The position numbers were made by a program, and so were the translations under genes. Source: Chara braunii (Eukaryota; Streptophyta; Charophyceae; Charales; Characeae). From it: a DNA stretch of 64,000 bases. Numbering within the stretch: the stretch's first letter is position 1; every line of letters begins with the position of its first letter. Of the stretch, positions 53,943 to 64,000 are shown one piece after another. Location of the stretch: assembly GCA_003427395.1 (NCBI GenBank), contig BFEA01000524.1:712252-776251 (forward strand), given 5' to 3'. The notes under the pieces were generated by a model. The model searched no databases. It was not told where the DNA came from and saw only the letters and a list, made by a program, of their open reading frames with translations.

Positions 53943-56533
53943 GCGAGTGAACAACGTGAAGGTTGTGGAGACGGCCGCTATCAAACACTATAACAGCATA
54001 GAGGTGGGAACACGAAGTGAGAAAAGAGGGAGTGAATCTGGCGAGATTTCGCACCAAATGCATTCGAAGGTTGTATAAGGGGAAAAACAGTTATGGTGGA
54101 AGTGCAACTCGTATAGCCCAGTCGTTCCTTGATGAAAACGGGCGGGTAAAGATGTTAGTCTGAGGTTCTGGGCTACGGCGAACCCGTTGGCCAAGTCAGA
54201 ATGGATATAGAGTAAGTAGAAACAGAGGTACGGAAGGAAAGAGAAGCCCGAAGGTATCGATGAGAAAGAGGAAGAAAACATGGAAAACGATCGATCTCGC
54301 CCGTTAGTTGATGAAAATCGGCAGGGGAAACAGTAGATAGGGATTTTAAGTTAGGGCAACCGTGAATTTGCGGTTAGTTTTGGTCTTAAGTTAGTAGAGT
54401 TGGAGTTAGGAATAAAAGGTATTGTGTCAAGATATGGCGGAAAGGAGGAGAAGAGAAGGGGGAAAACGAGCGTATCTCGCTGATTTTTTGTTGGATTTGA
54501 GAAAAAAAAAAAACCGCGTGGGGGGTTTAAGGGTTGGCGAGCCCGAATCCGTGGTTAGAATAGGACGAAAATTAGTGTATGAATAGGTTAGTAAAGAAAA
54601 GTGTGCGCGAAGGAAGCGGGATCACAACTATGGTGGGAGGAAAAATTGTCTAACTTGCTCATTTCTTCAGAAAAACGGGTAGGGAAAAATTCTGAACAGG
54701 GATCTCGAGCCATTTCCAGTTGATTGGCCGCACCCTATTTGAGATCTGGGCAGCAGCCTGTTTGGAACGAGCGGAGCAGGCTGTGCGAAGGGAAGAAAAC
54801 AGTAAATCTTGGAATATGACGATGTACCTTCCCGTGTTCGAGTAGAGGATACATCCTTTTTTTTTTCTTTTGATTTCTTTGCATGTGCCTTTCGTCAATG
54901 ATAGCAGTTGTGATTTCCCTGACACTCATGACCTTGTCTGGGTGACTGCCCTCTCCACACTCGAAGTTTCTCTGCCACGACGGAGGGGAGCCTACGAGAA
55001 CTTGAATGGGATTCGAACCAAGTGCCCATCCGGGCAAAGCCATGGACACTCATTCCTTACTGGGATCGGGTGACGCAAAGACCATTCCCGAGATCTCGCC
55101 CCAGGAGAGACAAGCGGGAGCGTCAGATTGGCGGGTGGAGCGATGTGCTAGGAAATAGAGGGAGTTAGCTAGAAGGCTGGGCGCACGAGTATGCCGAAGC
55201 AAGCTGCAAAACAAGGAGAGAACGAGAGAGCATCGGGCGAGCTTACTCCACATTGGTGATTTTGTCCGACACCTGCGTGAATCTTTCCACGTTCTAGTGG
55301 AAGATTCATTCCGATTTTGCTCACCCAAATACGATTGGAGTAACATAAGGATAGCGGTGGGGAGAGAAGACTTACCTATGGGCTGGTGGATTTGAGAGGC
55401 AGTATAAGACTGGCGACAGCGTGGCTGAACCTTCGGTTGCCTATATTTTGTTCAAAATCAACGTGCATGATTTGAGTAATTTGTATCTTTTTTGTATTGA
55501 CTCAGAGCCACAATGATGTTGTATGGTGTGCTCATTCTGGTCACCACGAGTCCAAGGTAGCACACACGAAAGAAGGGGGGGGGGGGGGCTACCTAGTTAA
55601 ACAAGGTTGTTTTGCTAGGACATGCGCATCGTGAAAACCGTCCAGGCTTAGGGAGAAGGATCCTTTGCAGCAAGCTACGGGAGGACGGACGCAGTGGGAA
55701 GGGGAAAGGCTCGAAAACTTACATGTTGGGTAAAGCACCGCCTAACTGTTCGTAGCAGCAAAGTGAGGTCGGCCACGAGGCTGAGGGGTTAGGTGTTGAC
55801 TGGTGTGCCACTTGTCCCTCCAAGCGGACTAGCCACAGGCTACAGCAAGGAAGAAGCAAAGAGAGTACCTAGCTGGCAAGGTTGGAGTTGTAGTAGGTTC
55901 GAGTTAATTGACAAGGACGGGGTATTGCTGCGATTAGAGGGATCACCAGAAAGTCGACAGTAGACAGTTGGACTTCAGATTAACCAAGTTGTTGTGCATT
56001 CTTGCAGGGCCCTCAGGCAATTGAAGATTACAAGGCTCTCTCGCGCAAGTCTGAGTGCACCCCCCTTGGTCTGGTCTATTGGTTATGAGAAGAAGACGGC
56101 AGGCGGGATAGCAACCCGTAGGACCGCATCAAGACTTTGTGGGGAGTTTGCCCATTGATTGTGGGAGCTCTGTCGGAATCTAGGCGAGGTTCTGGAGACA
56201 GGGAACTGAGTGGTAACCATCGCTTCCTTCTATAAACCCAGTTGATACCCTTACCTGTACATCTTGCTACAATTTGACTTAGTATATTGCATGCATCGCA
56301 TATTGAACTTATGTTTGACTTTCTGGACACAAATCAGAGTTAAGTAAGGGAATGCATGCGCAATTTCAATTTCACTTTTATTGTTTGCCTGAAGGTAGAT
56401 TGTAAAATGGTTTTTCATCGGGGGAAGGTGGGAGGAAGGTGGTTATGCTTGTGATTGACCGATTCAACCAAAGGTTGGGCATTGTACTATAAGTTGGACG
56501 ACTCAGTTCTATGTTGATTTGACTGTCTGGAGG

Positions 56534-57760
56534 ACCAGACAATTGTTCCTAAGCTGGATGGTCTGGTTGCTCTGACTTGCGTGGGCTGTTTTTATTTGTC
56601 TTTTCAGAGACCAAGCAATTGTTCCATAAGATAGGATGGTTTGGTTGCCTTGTTTTATTTTGGGATTCCTGATATTTCATTTGCTTCCGAGAGAGGTAGT
56701 TTGAGTAATGTTCCATAAGATTGGATGACTCGAACTTCTTTCTTGCTTGACCGAAGGCATTGACCGGCGTTGACCGTAAATGTTGACCAAAGGCATTGAC
56801 CAACGTTGACCGAGACTGTTGACCAAGACCGTTGACCAAGCTGAAGCGCAATATAATCTCTCTAAGCCTTGGCCCATTCCCTTGCCCTATGGATGTGCAG
56901 ACAACCTTGGTACTTGCTTAAGCGTCTGTCTGTCTCTTCTTTTTGGATTGAGTCACTTTTGTCCAGGTGATAGTTTTTGTGTATGTCATAGAGTTGTGGT
57001 GACCAAACCTGCACAGGACTTAGTAAGGCTAAAGCTACGTCTGACGACTGACGACCTGGGGACAAGACCCCCAAGGACCGGTACAGACCGGCAGGTAGCT
57101 CAGTGTGGCGTGGTAGGCCTGAACTCCGAGCTATAGGCTGCACATCCGGCTGTCCAAGTCTTGAGAGGGCTTTGCTGATCACGTCGTCCTATTTGTGACG
57201 TTAAATAATTCCTGAGGAGTTTGGGGGATCTCCTTAAATGCCTCCTGATCAGCAGTAGAGTCCTATAGTGACAACCTTAGAAGTAATGTAGCGTAGAGTT
57301 GGGCATCCAAGATGGAAATAGGGGAAGAACATGAGGCGAAATTGCTAGTCCCCAAACAATTGTTCCTAAGTTGGATGGTCTGGTCTGGAGCCACACACAT
57401 GTTGAAACCAATGGGATAAAATTTTGTTTATACCTTAATACTATTTTTCTTATGAACAGGCTAGTCACAAAATTGTTCCTAAGTTGGATGGTCTGACTAT
57501 AGCTTATCACAAATTAAAGAGAGTATTGAGTAAGAGTTAACTGGTGGTAAGAAGGGATAAGTCGAATCTTGTTTCTAAGTTGAACGGTTAAGTCATATGT
57601 TACCTTAAAAAAATAAGTGTAGACAGATAAATATAACTTGGCTATTTTCTTAACCAGTTCAGGGCGACTAGACATTGTACTAAGTTGGGCGACCTAATCA
57701 CATGCCTAAAGAAGAGAAAAGTTATGACAATTGTTCCTAAGTTGGATGATCTAGCTTTAC
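56534..57760 (+). repeat. Hairpin array of A3 (split by an insertion)
   Basis: ACCAGAC (56534-56540)/GTCTGGT (56561-56567); ACCAAGC (56610-56616)/GTTTGGT (56639-56645); AGTTTGAG (~56698)/CTCGAACT (~56728), a G-T wobble version of the A2 pair; TAGTCA/TGACTA (~57463-57500). Loops are AATTGTTCCTAAG-TGGATG. Confidence 0.75.
56749..56838 (+). repeat. TTGACC cluster in an A3 insertion
   Basis: Eight TTGACC in ~90 bp with ATTGACC and GTTGACC alternating at ~9-13-bp spacing. TTGAC(C/T) is the plant WRKY W-box core (established). The cluster could equally be a minor tandem repeat. Confidence 0.5.
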
Positions 57761-58039
57761 ACCCTATGTTAGTTGGGTATAAGGGACAAATCATTAAAAG
57801 ACTATGAACTATTATTGACAAGGTTCAACCTTGAGGTTGGTGAGAATACTTACCATTATGGTTTAGACTTGGATGTGGCTGAGTGAGAGTTTTACTTAGT
57901 TTGAGTTTCATGTTGACAGATAATTGCTTTAGGTATTCACTACGTGCCAGAGCTATAGGGGTTAGTTCAATTTCTGCATTTTCTGAGCTGACGTTTTTTT
58001 ACTTAGGTCAATTTTCGCATTTTCTGGGATCATTTGTTA

Positions 58040-58380
58040 TACTTGGCTTTGTATAAATTTTAAAAAACTATTTTCTCTACGGGAAACGTTGCCGAAATTT
58101 CTACAAATTTAAGTAGTTAGTTAAATTTTATCTTGGCAAGAACTTATGTTTTATTCCAAATTTTTATCTGACTTATAATAAATCTAGAAAATTTACTTTT
58201 CTAATGAATATGGTGTACAATTTTTTACTAATTAAGGGAGTTAGACAAAATATGACTTTCTAGACTTAAAGACTGTTTAAGTTTTTGTATTTGAGCTAGT
58301 ATACATTCTGAAAAGGTACTTTTCTTATGGAAATTGTCACCAAAATTTTCTTAGTTTAAAGGAGTTAGATTATATTTTGA
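58040..58380 (+). repeat. ~117-bp tandem units of A3
   Basis: Three units with ACGGGAAACGTTGCCGAAAT followed by TTCTACAAATTT, and later ATTTTTTACTAATTAAGGGA, matching A1 and A2. Confidence 0.7.
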
Positions 58381-59037
58381 TATGTGGTGATTCAGATGAT
58401 CCACTCTTCATAAAGGATATTTTTTCATAAATCTACCTTTTCTTGGGTACTGGTTTAGAAATAGACTTAGGCTTAGTTATCAAGAGAGTCTTGAGTGAGA
58501 ATGTGTCATGAGGATTTATTCACCATACACTTCTAAATTTAGTCCGGGAATTTACCTGTCTTGTGGTACATGTCCTCTTGATCGTTTCAATTAAGGATTT
58601 TGACTAGATTTAGCTTGATCCCACGAGGATCATCTTCTGTTATCACTGATAACACGTCGGTTGTCGATTCGCCAGTTTATGATTTAGCTTCAATTAAATC
58701 TTACTAACTCAACCTAAAGGTTTTAGCCCGTGTGGTTTGAATCATTTCGTTGGGTTTTCATCCTGACTTTATTGAATGGTCATTTAACAAAGATAATGGG
58801 TGTTTTATTTTAGGACGGTTGCACAAAGGGTGAGACTTGTATGGCTAAAGCAAAGAGTTGTGAGTGCAGAGAGTGGTTGGAATTGACCATGTATAGTGCG
58901 TGAACATTGGTTGAATCTTTGATGTGATTGCATGTATGTTTGTGGTTTGGACTCTAGATTTGTCTGTCTGCGATCTCATATATATGGTTGAAGGGAGTCC
59001 CACTGTGATTGTGAGAAGTGATCGTTTCGTATTTATA

Positions 59038-59041
<4 letters not shown>

Positions 59042-59124
<83 letters not shown>
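59042..59124. repeat. (TA)n microsatellite
   Basis: About 40 TA units. Further TA tracts at 60066-60082, 60174-60207, 61050-61102 and 61205-61243 separate the nested elements. Confidence 0.95.
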
Positions 59125-59125
<1 letters not shown>

Positions 59126-59128
<3 letters not shown>

Positions 59129-59906
59129 GGTTACCTGACCGAACGTTCAGGGGGTCCCGGGCTAGCCCCCGAACGTTCGGGCGTTCAGGGTTCCGTTCGG
59201 GAGTCGAACACCTCCAGGTTCGGCCCCCGCCAAAAACCTTTTCGGAACCTGAAAATAAGTTTTTTTTCTGAATGTTTTTTGTGCGTTCTCTATGATGTAG
59301 CTTACACGCCTATAAATTTTGAAGCCATTCTGCTGAGCCACAAAAACATTAAAAATCGTCAAAGATGGGGGTGTCAAAACGTGCTCGCCCACTACTTATT
59401 TTGTTTTTTTTCACTTTTAACTTTTTGTTTTCACTTTATTTCGGGGCCTAAAAAAAAATATTATTTTTTGAAAATATTTTAATGATTTATTGATTATGTA
59501 AACTGCATATCTGTAAATTTTCAGGGCATTTGTCAATGTCAAAAAATAATTAAAAATCGGCAAAGATGGCGGTGTCGAAAAGGTGCTGGTACACTCACTC
59601 GTTTTATTTTATTTTTTTATTTTTATTTTTTTAATGAAATTTTATCATAGTGTTTATTTTCTGTATTTGATTTTTAATTCAAATTTGGTAAAGAATTTGG
59701 ATGTAGTACCCAGACAAATATTGTTTAGTTTATTTTTCTCCATAACAGTTTTGTTTTTCAGAATTTTTTGAAAACTTTGTTGTTGTTGTTGTTTTTTTTT
59801 TTTTGTCCAAGTTCGGCCCAAACGGCCGAACGCCTTCCGAAGGGGTCCCGTACATTCGGGCGTTCGGGTTCGGGCGTTCGGCCCATCCCGAACGCCAGCA
59901 ACCCTG
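59126..59906 (+). mobile_element. M1: TIR element, non-autonomous (hAT-like?)
   Basis: Ends CAGGGTTACCTG and CAGCAACCCTG (complement CAGGGTTGCTG). Flanking octamers TATATACA and TACATACA differ at one position, compatible with an 8-bp hAT-type duplication but weak in TA-rich context. The interior is AT-rich with internal CGAACGTTCGGG-type palindromes near both ends, and there is no transposase. M2 is an inverted relative. Confidence 0.6.
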
Positions 59907-59965
59907 TACATACATATATACATATATATACATATATATACGATATATATATAATATTTATATAT

Positions 59966-60173
59966 CGTCACAAACAGAACTGCCCGGTAAACCGTAGGCA
60001 GAGAGAGAGAAGAGGACAACAAACGAGGGGCTGTGACAAACTGTTTCGTCGGAGTTTCACCGACTTATATATATATATATATAAACTCCGACGAAACAGT
60101 TTGTCACAGCCCCTCGTTTGTTGTCCTCTTCTCTCTCTCTGCCTACGGTTTACCGGGCAGTTCTATTTGACGA
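59966..60173. repeat. Near-perfect ~100-bp inverted repeat (S1/S2) around a TA tract
   Basis: S1 (59966-60065) contains AACTGCCCGGTAAACCGTAG, GAGGACAACAAACGAGGGGC and TGTGACAAACTGTTTCGTCG. S2 (60083-60173) is its reverse complement with very few differences. The loop is a short TA repeat. S3 (61103-61205) is a third copy in S1 orientation. It could form a long hairpin if transcribed. No protein. Confidence 0.85.
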
Positions 60174-60207
60174 TATATATCTATATATATATATATATAT
60201 ATATATA

Positions 60208-61047
60208 CAGGGTAACCGGCGTTTGGGATGGACCAAATGCCAGAACCCGAACGCCCGAACGTATGGGACCCCCTGGGGATGCGTTCGTTCGTTCGGGCCG
60301 AACGAGGACCCCAAAAACGAAGAAAAAAAAAAAAAAAAAAAAAAAGTCATCAAAAAAATCTGAAAAAAAATATGTTATGGAGAAAAATAAATTAAACAAG
60401 ATTTGCCTCAGCATTACATCTGAATTCCTTACCAAATTTGAAATAAAAATAATATATGGAAAATAAATACTAATAATAAAAATAAATAAAAATAAAAAGA
60501 TAATTAAATTTAGTGAGTGCACTAGCATGTTTTCGACACCGCCATCTTTGGCGATTTTTTTTTTTTTTTTGGCGTAGCTACATGCCCTAAAAATTTCCAT
60601 ATGTTGACTTCACATAATACAAACCCACTAAAAAAGTTTCAAAAAATAATAAAATTATTTAGACCCCGAACTAAAGTGAAAACAAAAAGTAAAAAATGAA
60701 AAAATACGTGGGCGAGCATGTTATGACACCGCCATCTTTGACGATTTGTTAAATGACAAATGAATAAAATAAATAATTCAAAATGTAGAATTCTATAGTA
60801 ACTATCTTTTGATAAGATACCATGAAATCTTATACACCACCTTGTTTGGCTTAGCCAAATTACTTGAAAATTTACAGGCATTTACCTCACGTCATAGAGA
60901 ACTCACAAAAAACAATTCAGAAAAAAATAATTATTTTTAGGCCCCAAAATAATGGTGGGGGCCGAACGCCGTCGGGTTCGGACCCCGTACGGGACACCGA
61001 ACGCCCGTACGTACGGAGGTCTGCCCGGGGACCTCCGTACGTGACCC

Positions 61048-61049
<2 letters not shown>
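60208..61049 (-). mobile_element. M2: TIR element, inverted relative of M1
   Basis: Ends CAGGGTAACCGG and CGTGACCCTG. The interior matches the reverse complement of M1 (CACCGCCATCTTTGACGATT, CAAATTTGAA-TAAAAAT, CGAACGCCCGAAC), strongly diverged. Flanks TATATATA and CATATATA. No transposase. Confidence 0.6.
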
Positions 61050-61102
<53 letters not shown>

Positions 61103-61104
<2 letters not shown>

Positions 61105-61202
61105 TCAAATAGAACTGCCCGGTAAACCGTAGGCAGAGAAGGAGAAAAGGACAACAAACGAGGGGCTGTGACAAACTGTTTCGTCGGAGTTTCACCGACT
61201 CG

Positions 61203-61205
<3 letters not shown>
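61103..61205 (+). repeat. S3: third copy of the ~100-bp S unit
   Basis: Runs from CGTCAAATAGAACTGCCCGG to TTTCACCGACTCGTCA, flanked by TA repeats on both sides, as are S1 and S2. The CGTCA-like ends and TA flanks suggest a small element inserting at TA, but this is unproven. Confidence 0.65.
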
Positions 61206-61247
<42 letters not shown>

Positions 61248-61691
61248 GAATGTTTGCGCGGCCTATTGCGACCGTGCGTAAGGGTTAAGAAAATTATGCC
61301 GCGAGAAAGAAGGACGATTCATTTTTACCCCTTTGTTTTTTATAATTATTATCATTGGACGTTGGAGTTTGTGGCAGCCGTCAAAGTCAAATCCCTTGAT
61401 TTATCTCCAGACCCTGGACGATGGAGCTTGACTCCAAGGTCCTGACAGATGACTGCAAACACAGGCCGGAACTTGTATATCACCCACTCTCTGCAGAGTG
61501 CAGAAGAGGATGTAGTTTTCAACCGCTTGGGCTATTGTCTAGAGCCGAAAGATTAACTTTTCAAGTCTCGTGTGGGACGCCTTACTGATTTTTGTATCAA
61601 AAGGTTATGGGTTGGATACTGAAGGGACTAGGAATGTTTGTTTTGTTTGAGTGTGTTTTTAATTTTATATTTTTAGCGTAGTGTAACGAAT

Positions 61692-62100
61692 CGTGAGTGA
61701 TGTGTGTCCTAGTCGACCGAGGACAAGTCGCACTTGGGACCTCAGCCCCCCAATGCGTCGGTTCGCGTGCGGGTTCGATAGAGGCGTAGGACCTCGCGTA
61801 CCCCCTATGCTAGAGTGTATAAGAAACGCCATCGGCTGACCGACCTCTGTGATTGCAACTGATTAACTTTCGCATTGAGGACTGCTAACTCAACAGGGAT
61901 ACGCCCACCGAAGGGAGGTGACAACTCCCGCAAGTGGAGGTAAGTTATACCTCGCGTAGACCCTATCCTGTGGTAGGGGCGCGTGAGAGGTATGACTGGC
62001 GCAGTCGGTCGGTGCGGCTACGAAAGCTCAATTTACATCACGATCAAATCCTGGGTGATGAGGCCAAGAGGGTCCCCCTTCGGGACCGATGCGCTCGACA
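61692..62100 (+). repeat. TR module, copy 5 (end of A3)
   Basis: GTGAGTGATGTGTGTCCTAG, ATGCGTCGGTTCGCGTGCGG, GGGAG-GTGACAA-CTCCC, GGAGGTAAGTTATACCTCGC, end GCGCTCGACA. Confidence 0.75.
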
Positions 62101-63499
62101 CCGCTTAAATGATCCTGATGTGTGTATATCCAGTGAGAGTGAATATGTTTTTTGAAAGCATGCTCAACCGCATCAGAGAAATGGGGGAAAATAAAGCACT
62201 CAAATCCCAAAGAATGTGAAGTGCATGGCATCTCCCTACTCTCTTTACTCTTCCTCGGTCATTCAACAACAAAGGGTAACAAAATATATTTCACCATCGA
62301 GTTTAACCAAGTGGTTAGTGTTTGCTTTTCATTCACTACGTAGGTGTTCGAACTTTTAACTTCACTGCGGAAAAAAATATGGCAAAGGGCAGCGCACACG
62401 TTCACTCAGTTGACCATACTCGTAACCTGTTTTACATCGTATAATTAAGGGGTTGTTACTTTATTTCCCCAAACAATGACTTCTCTTTCTACAAATGGTA
62501 CAGGAGTCATGTTGCTCTTCACTACCACGTACAAAGTCTTCTCTTCCTAATACGACGGGAAGTGAAACCGATACCTACAATTGCTTAGCTATAAATAATG
62601 TATCTCCACTATTATCTCTCTCATCGCCAGGGTTGAGCTTTATGTAGCTATCATTCCTCTCAGCCCATCATGTAAATTTTTACTACTTTCTCAAGTTTCC
62701 ACCAATTTCTTGAAGAAGTCCCCCAGAAGAAGACTTCACTCCTTCCTTGAGAACCTTGTCGCTTCTTGAAAATTCCTTGAAAGTAGAAGACCATGCATAG
62801 TTAATCCCACATTGCTAAAGCGTGTACGATTGGTGTCAAGTTGCTCAAAACATCTCTCATCTCTCGAGAGTATGGTATCATTTTCCATATATTTTTCTCA
62901 TAGATATCCTAGTAAAGGTGGTGACATAGAAAAGGTGAGACAAAGCTGCTCAATTGACTGAGTAGTTGGACACTTGTTGTATGAAGATTGGCAATAGCTC
63001 AGTCAACCGTGATGACTGGCCGCGAGAGTTATGTTGAAATAGCGCACAAAACATATGCGTCCGAGAAAGTTTTGGGGAGCGGCACCACCCCAACATTGCC
63101 CTTTTCTACGGGTGAGTCTGTTGTCAGAAACTACCACGTTCTTGTTATCGATCGCTGACATGAAGTTCGACTCGAAGGGTTAAACGATACTATTTTCGTC
63201 ATCCCCGAGGTTCGACAATCATCCTCAACTTCGACAAGGGGTTGCTTCGTCTTGTGGAATAGCAAGGCGTAGGATGATTTTGAATCCCCTACACCTCACA
63301 AGCCTTAAGATACTAAACGATTCCAACTCTGTATTTAACTCCTTTGGTGGCCTAAATACATGGTGGTCTATAGCTCGAATAGTTAAGGGAGACTTGACAC
63401 GATGAAGGAGAAAGAAAACTCAGTACGTGACGAGTAGTGCATCTGGCTGCAGCACCTCCGGAGGCAATGGGAGAGCAATTGGTGGCAGTGAGACTGTTA
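62101..63499. other. Unassigned sequence
   Basis: No gene, RNA or repeat that I can support. Short frames lack motifs. Confidence 0.4.
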
Positions 63500-63872
63500 T
63501 TAAAACTACCGTTTTGTCAAAATGGACATTTTGTATTTTTTAAACGAAATTGAAACTGAGTTTTTTCGACTTTCTTGGCCAAAAACTCGTATAAATTTTG
63601 TTGCTCCTAAGGGTCCGACATTTTTAAAATGCCGGACCCCCTGGATGTATTAGGACTAAGTTTGAGACCAGATACACCCAGGGGTGCCCGCTTGGATGTA
63701 TCTGGTCTAAAGCTAGGTCAAGATACATACAGGGGGTCCAACATTTGAAAAACGCCGGACCTTCAAGAGCAGCAAACTTAGACGAGTTTCCGACAAAAAA
63801 ACTTGAAAAAACTCAGTTTTAATTTCGTTCAAAAAATACAAAATGTCCATTTTGACGAAATGACAGTTTTAA
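63500..63872. mobile_element. Foldback/MITE-like element with ~180-bp arms
   Basis: Starts TTAAAACT and ends AGTTTTAA. Arms contain GTCAAAATGGACATTTTGTA, AACTGAGTTTTTTC and GTCCGGC/GCCGGAC in mirror order, and the centre is GACCAGATACA/TGTATCTGGTC. The arms nearly meet, leaving almost no unique interior. No clear target duplication. Confidence 0.75.
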
Positions 63873-64000
63873 GAGCATCATGAGTGAAACACTAAATTAC
63901 CTTTTCCATAAGTGTGAAGATCTGAAGCCCTGCAGGTGACAACGTCAACATTGAAGAGTGGGAGCTTCACTATTGGCGGTGGGAACATCTTTCTGCGGTG
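63873..64000. other. Unassigned window end
   Basis: 128 bases with no recognisable feature. Confidence 0.4.

Larger units (their letters stand above)
53943..61691 (+). repeat. Family A long non-coding repeat, copy A3 with nested insertions
   Basis: Collinear with A2 and A1, and flanked by direct TR copies 4 and 5. Interrupted by ~580 bp of TTGACC-rich and other sequence (56749-57330) and by ~2.2 kb of TA repeats and TIR elements (59042-61243). Homology to A1 resumes at TTTGCGCGGCCTATTGCGAC (61253; A1 5197). Without insertions it is ~5 kb, like A1 and A2. Confidence 0.8.

Overview
This is a eukaryotic nuclear window made almost entirely of repeats. I see no intact host protein-coding gene and no intact tRNA or rRNA gene. 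The coding signal is transposon-derived and broken: a chromodomain Ty3/gypsy retrotransposon, a LINE ORF2 tail and a gag-like CCHC ORF. An initiator-Met-type primer binding site, a chromovirus-type pol, plant-like 25S rRNA fragments and long microsatellites suggest a streptophyte (land plant or charophyte alga; a Chara-like genome is possible but not provable here). Species is inference.

Layout. Two large non-coding repeat families alternate and are separated by a ~410-bp module ending in GCTCGACA ('TR'). Family A occurs at ~480-5815 (A1), 11868-16935 (A2) and 53943-61691 (A3). Family B occurs at 6239-11300 (B1) and ~47690-52790 (B2). TR copies lie at 5816-6238, 11340-11656, 37361-37766, 37771-38178, 53440-53942 and 61692-62100. 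The order is A1-TR-B1-TR-A2, then much later B2-TR-A3-TR. B carries a segment recognisable as 25S/28S rRNA. A separate ~208-bp 28S-like module sits in A2 and B2 but is missing from A3 and B1, so it has been mobile.

From 17883 to 28445 lies a 10.5-kb chromovirus with ~307-bp LTRs, a CTAGT target duplication and a Met-type PBS, followed by gag (CCHC), protease, RT-RNase H, integrase and chromodomain. It is disrupted by several stops, two or more frame changes and a 710-base gap. It split an older hairpin-rich repeat ('C', 16936-17882 plus 28446-28650). Then come microsatellite-rich duplications (28.6-33.7 kb), a TGTGACA repeat, a hairpin satellite (34645-35997), long unassigned AT-rich stretches, LINE and gag relics on the minus strand (42.7-44.7 kb), B2, and A3 with a nest of TA repeats and TIR elements. 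A foldback element sits at 63500-63872.

Main unexplained signal: repeat families that look unrelated (A, B, C, TR, the 34.6-kb satellite, the 51.1-kb array) are built from short hairpins. In homologous or tandem copies the loop is nearly constant, while the stem arms change together and keep pairing (Watson-Crick or G-T). This pattern recurs across the window and is the best candidate for something undescribed: either selection on RNA/cruciform structure or a mutational process that rewrites both arms.
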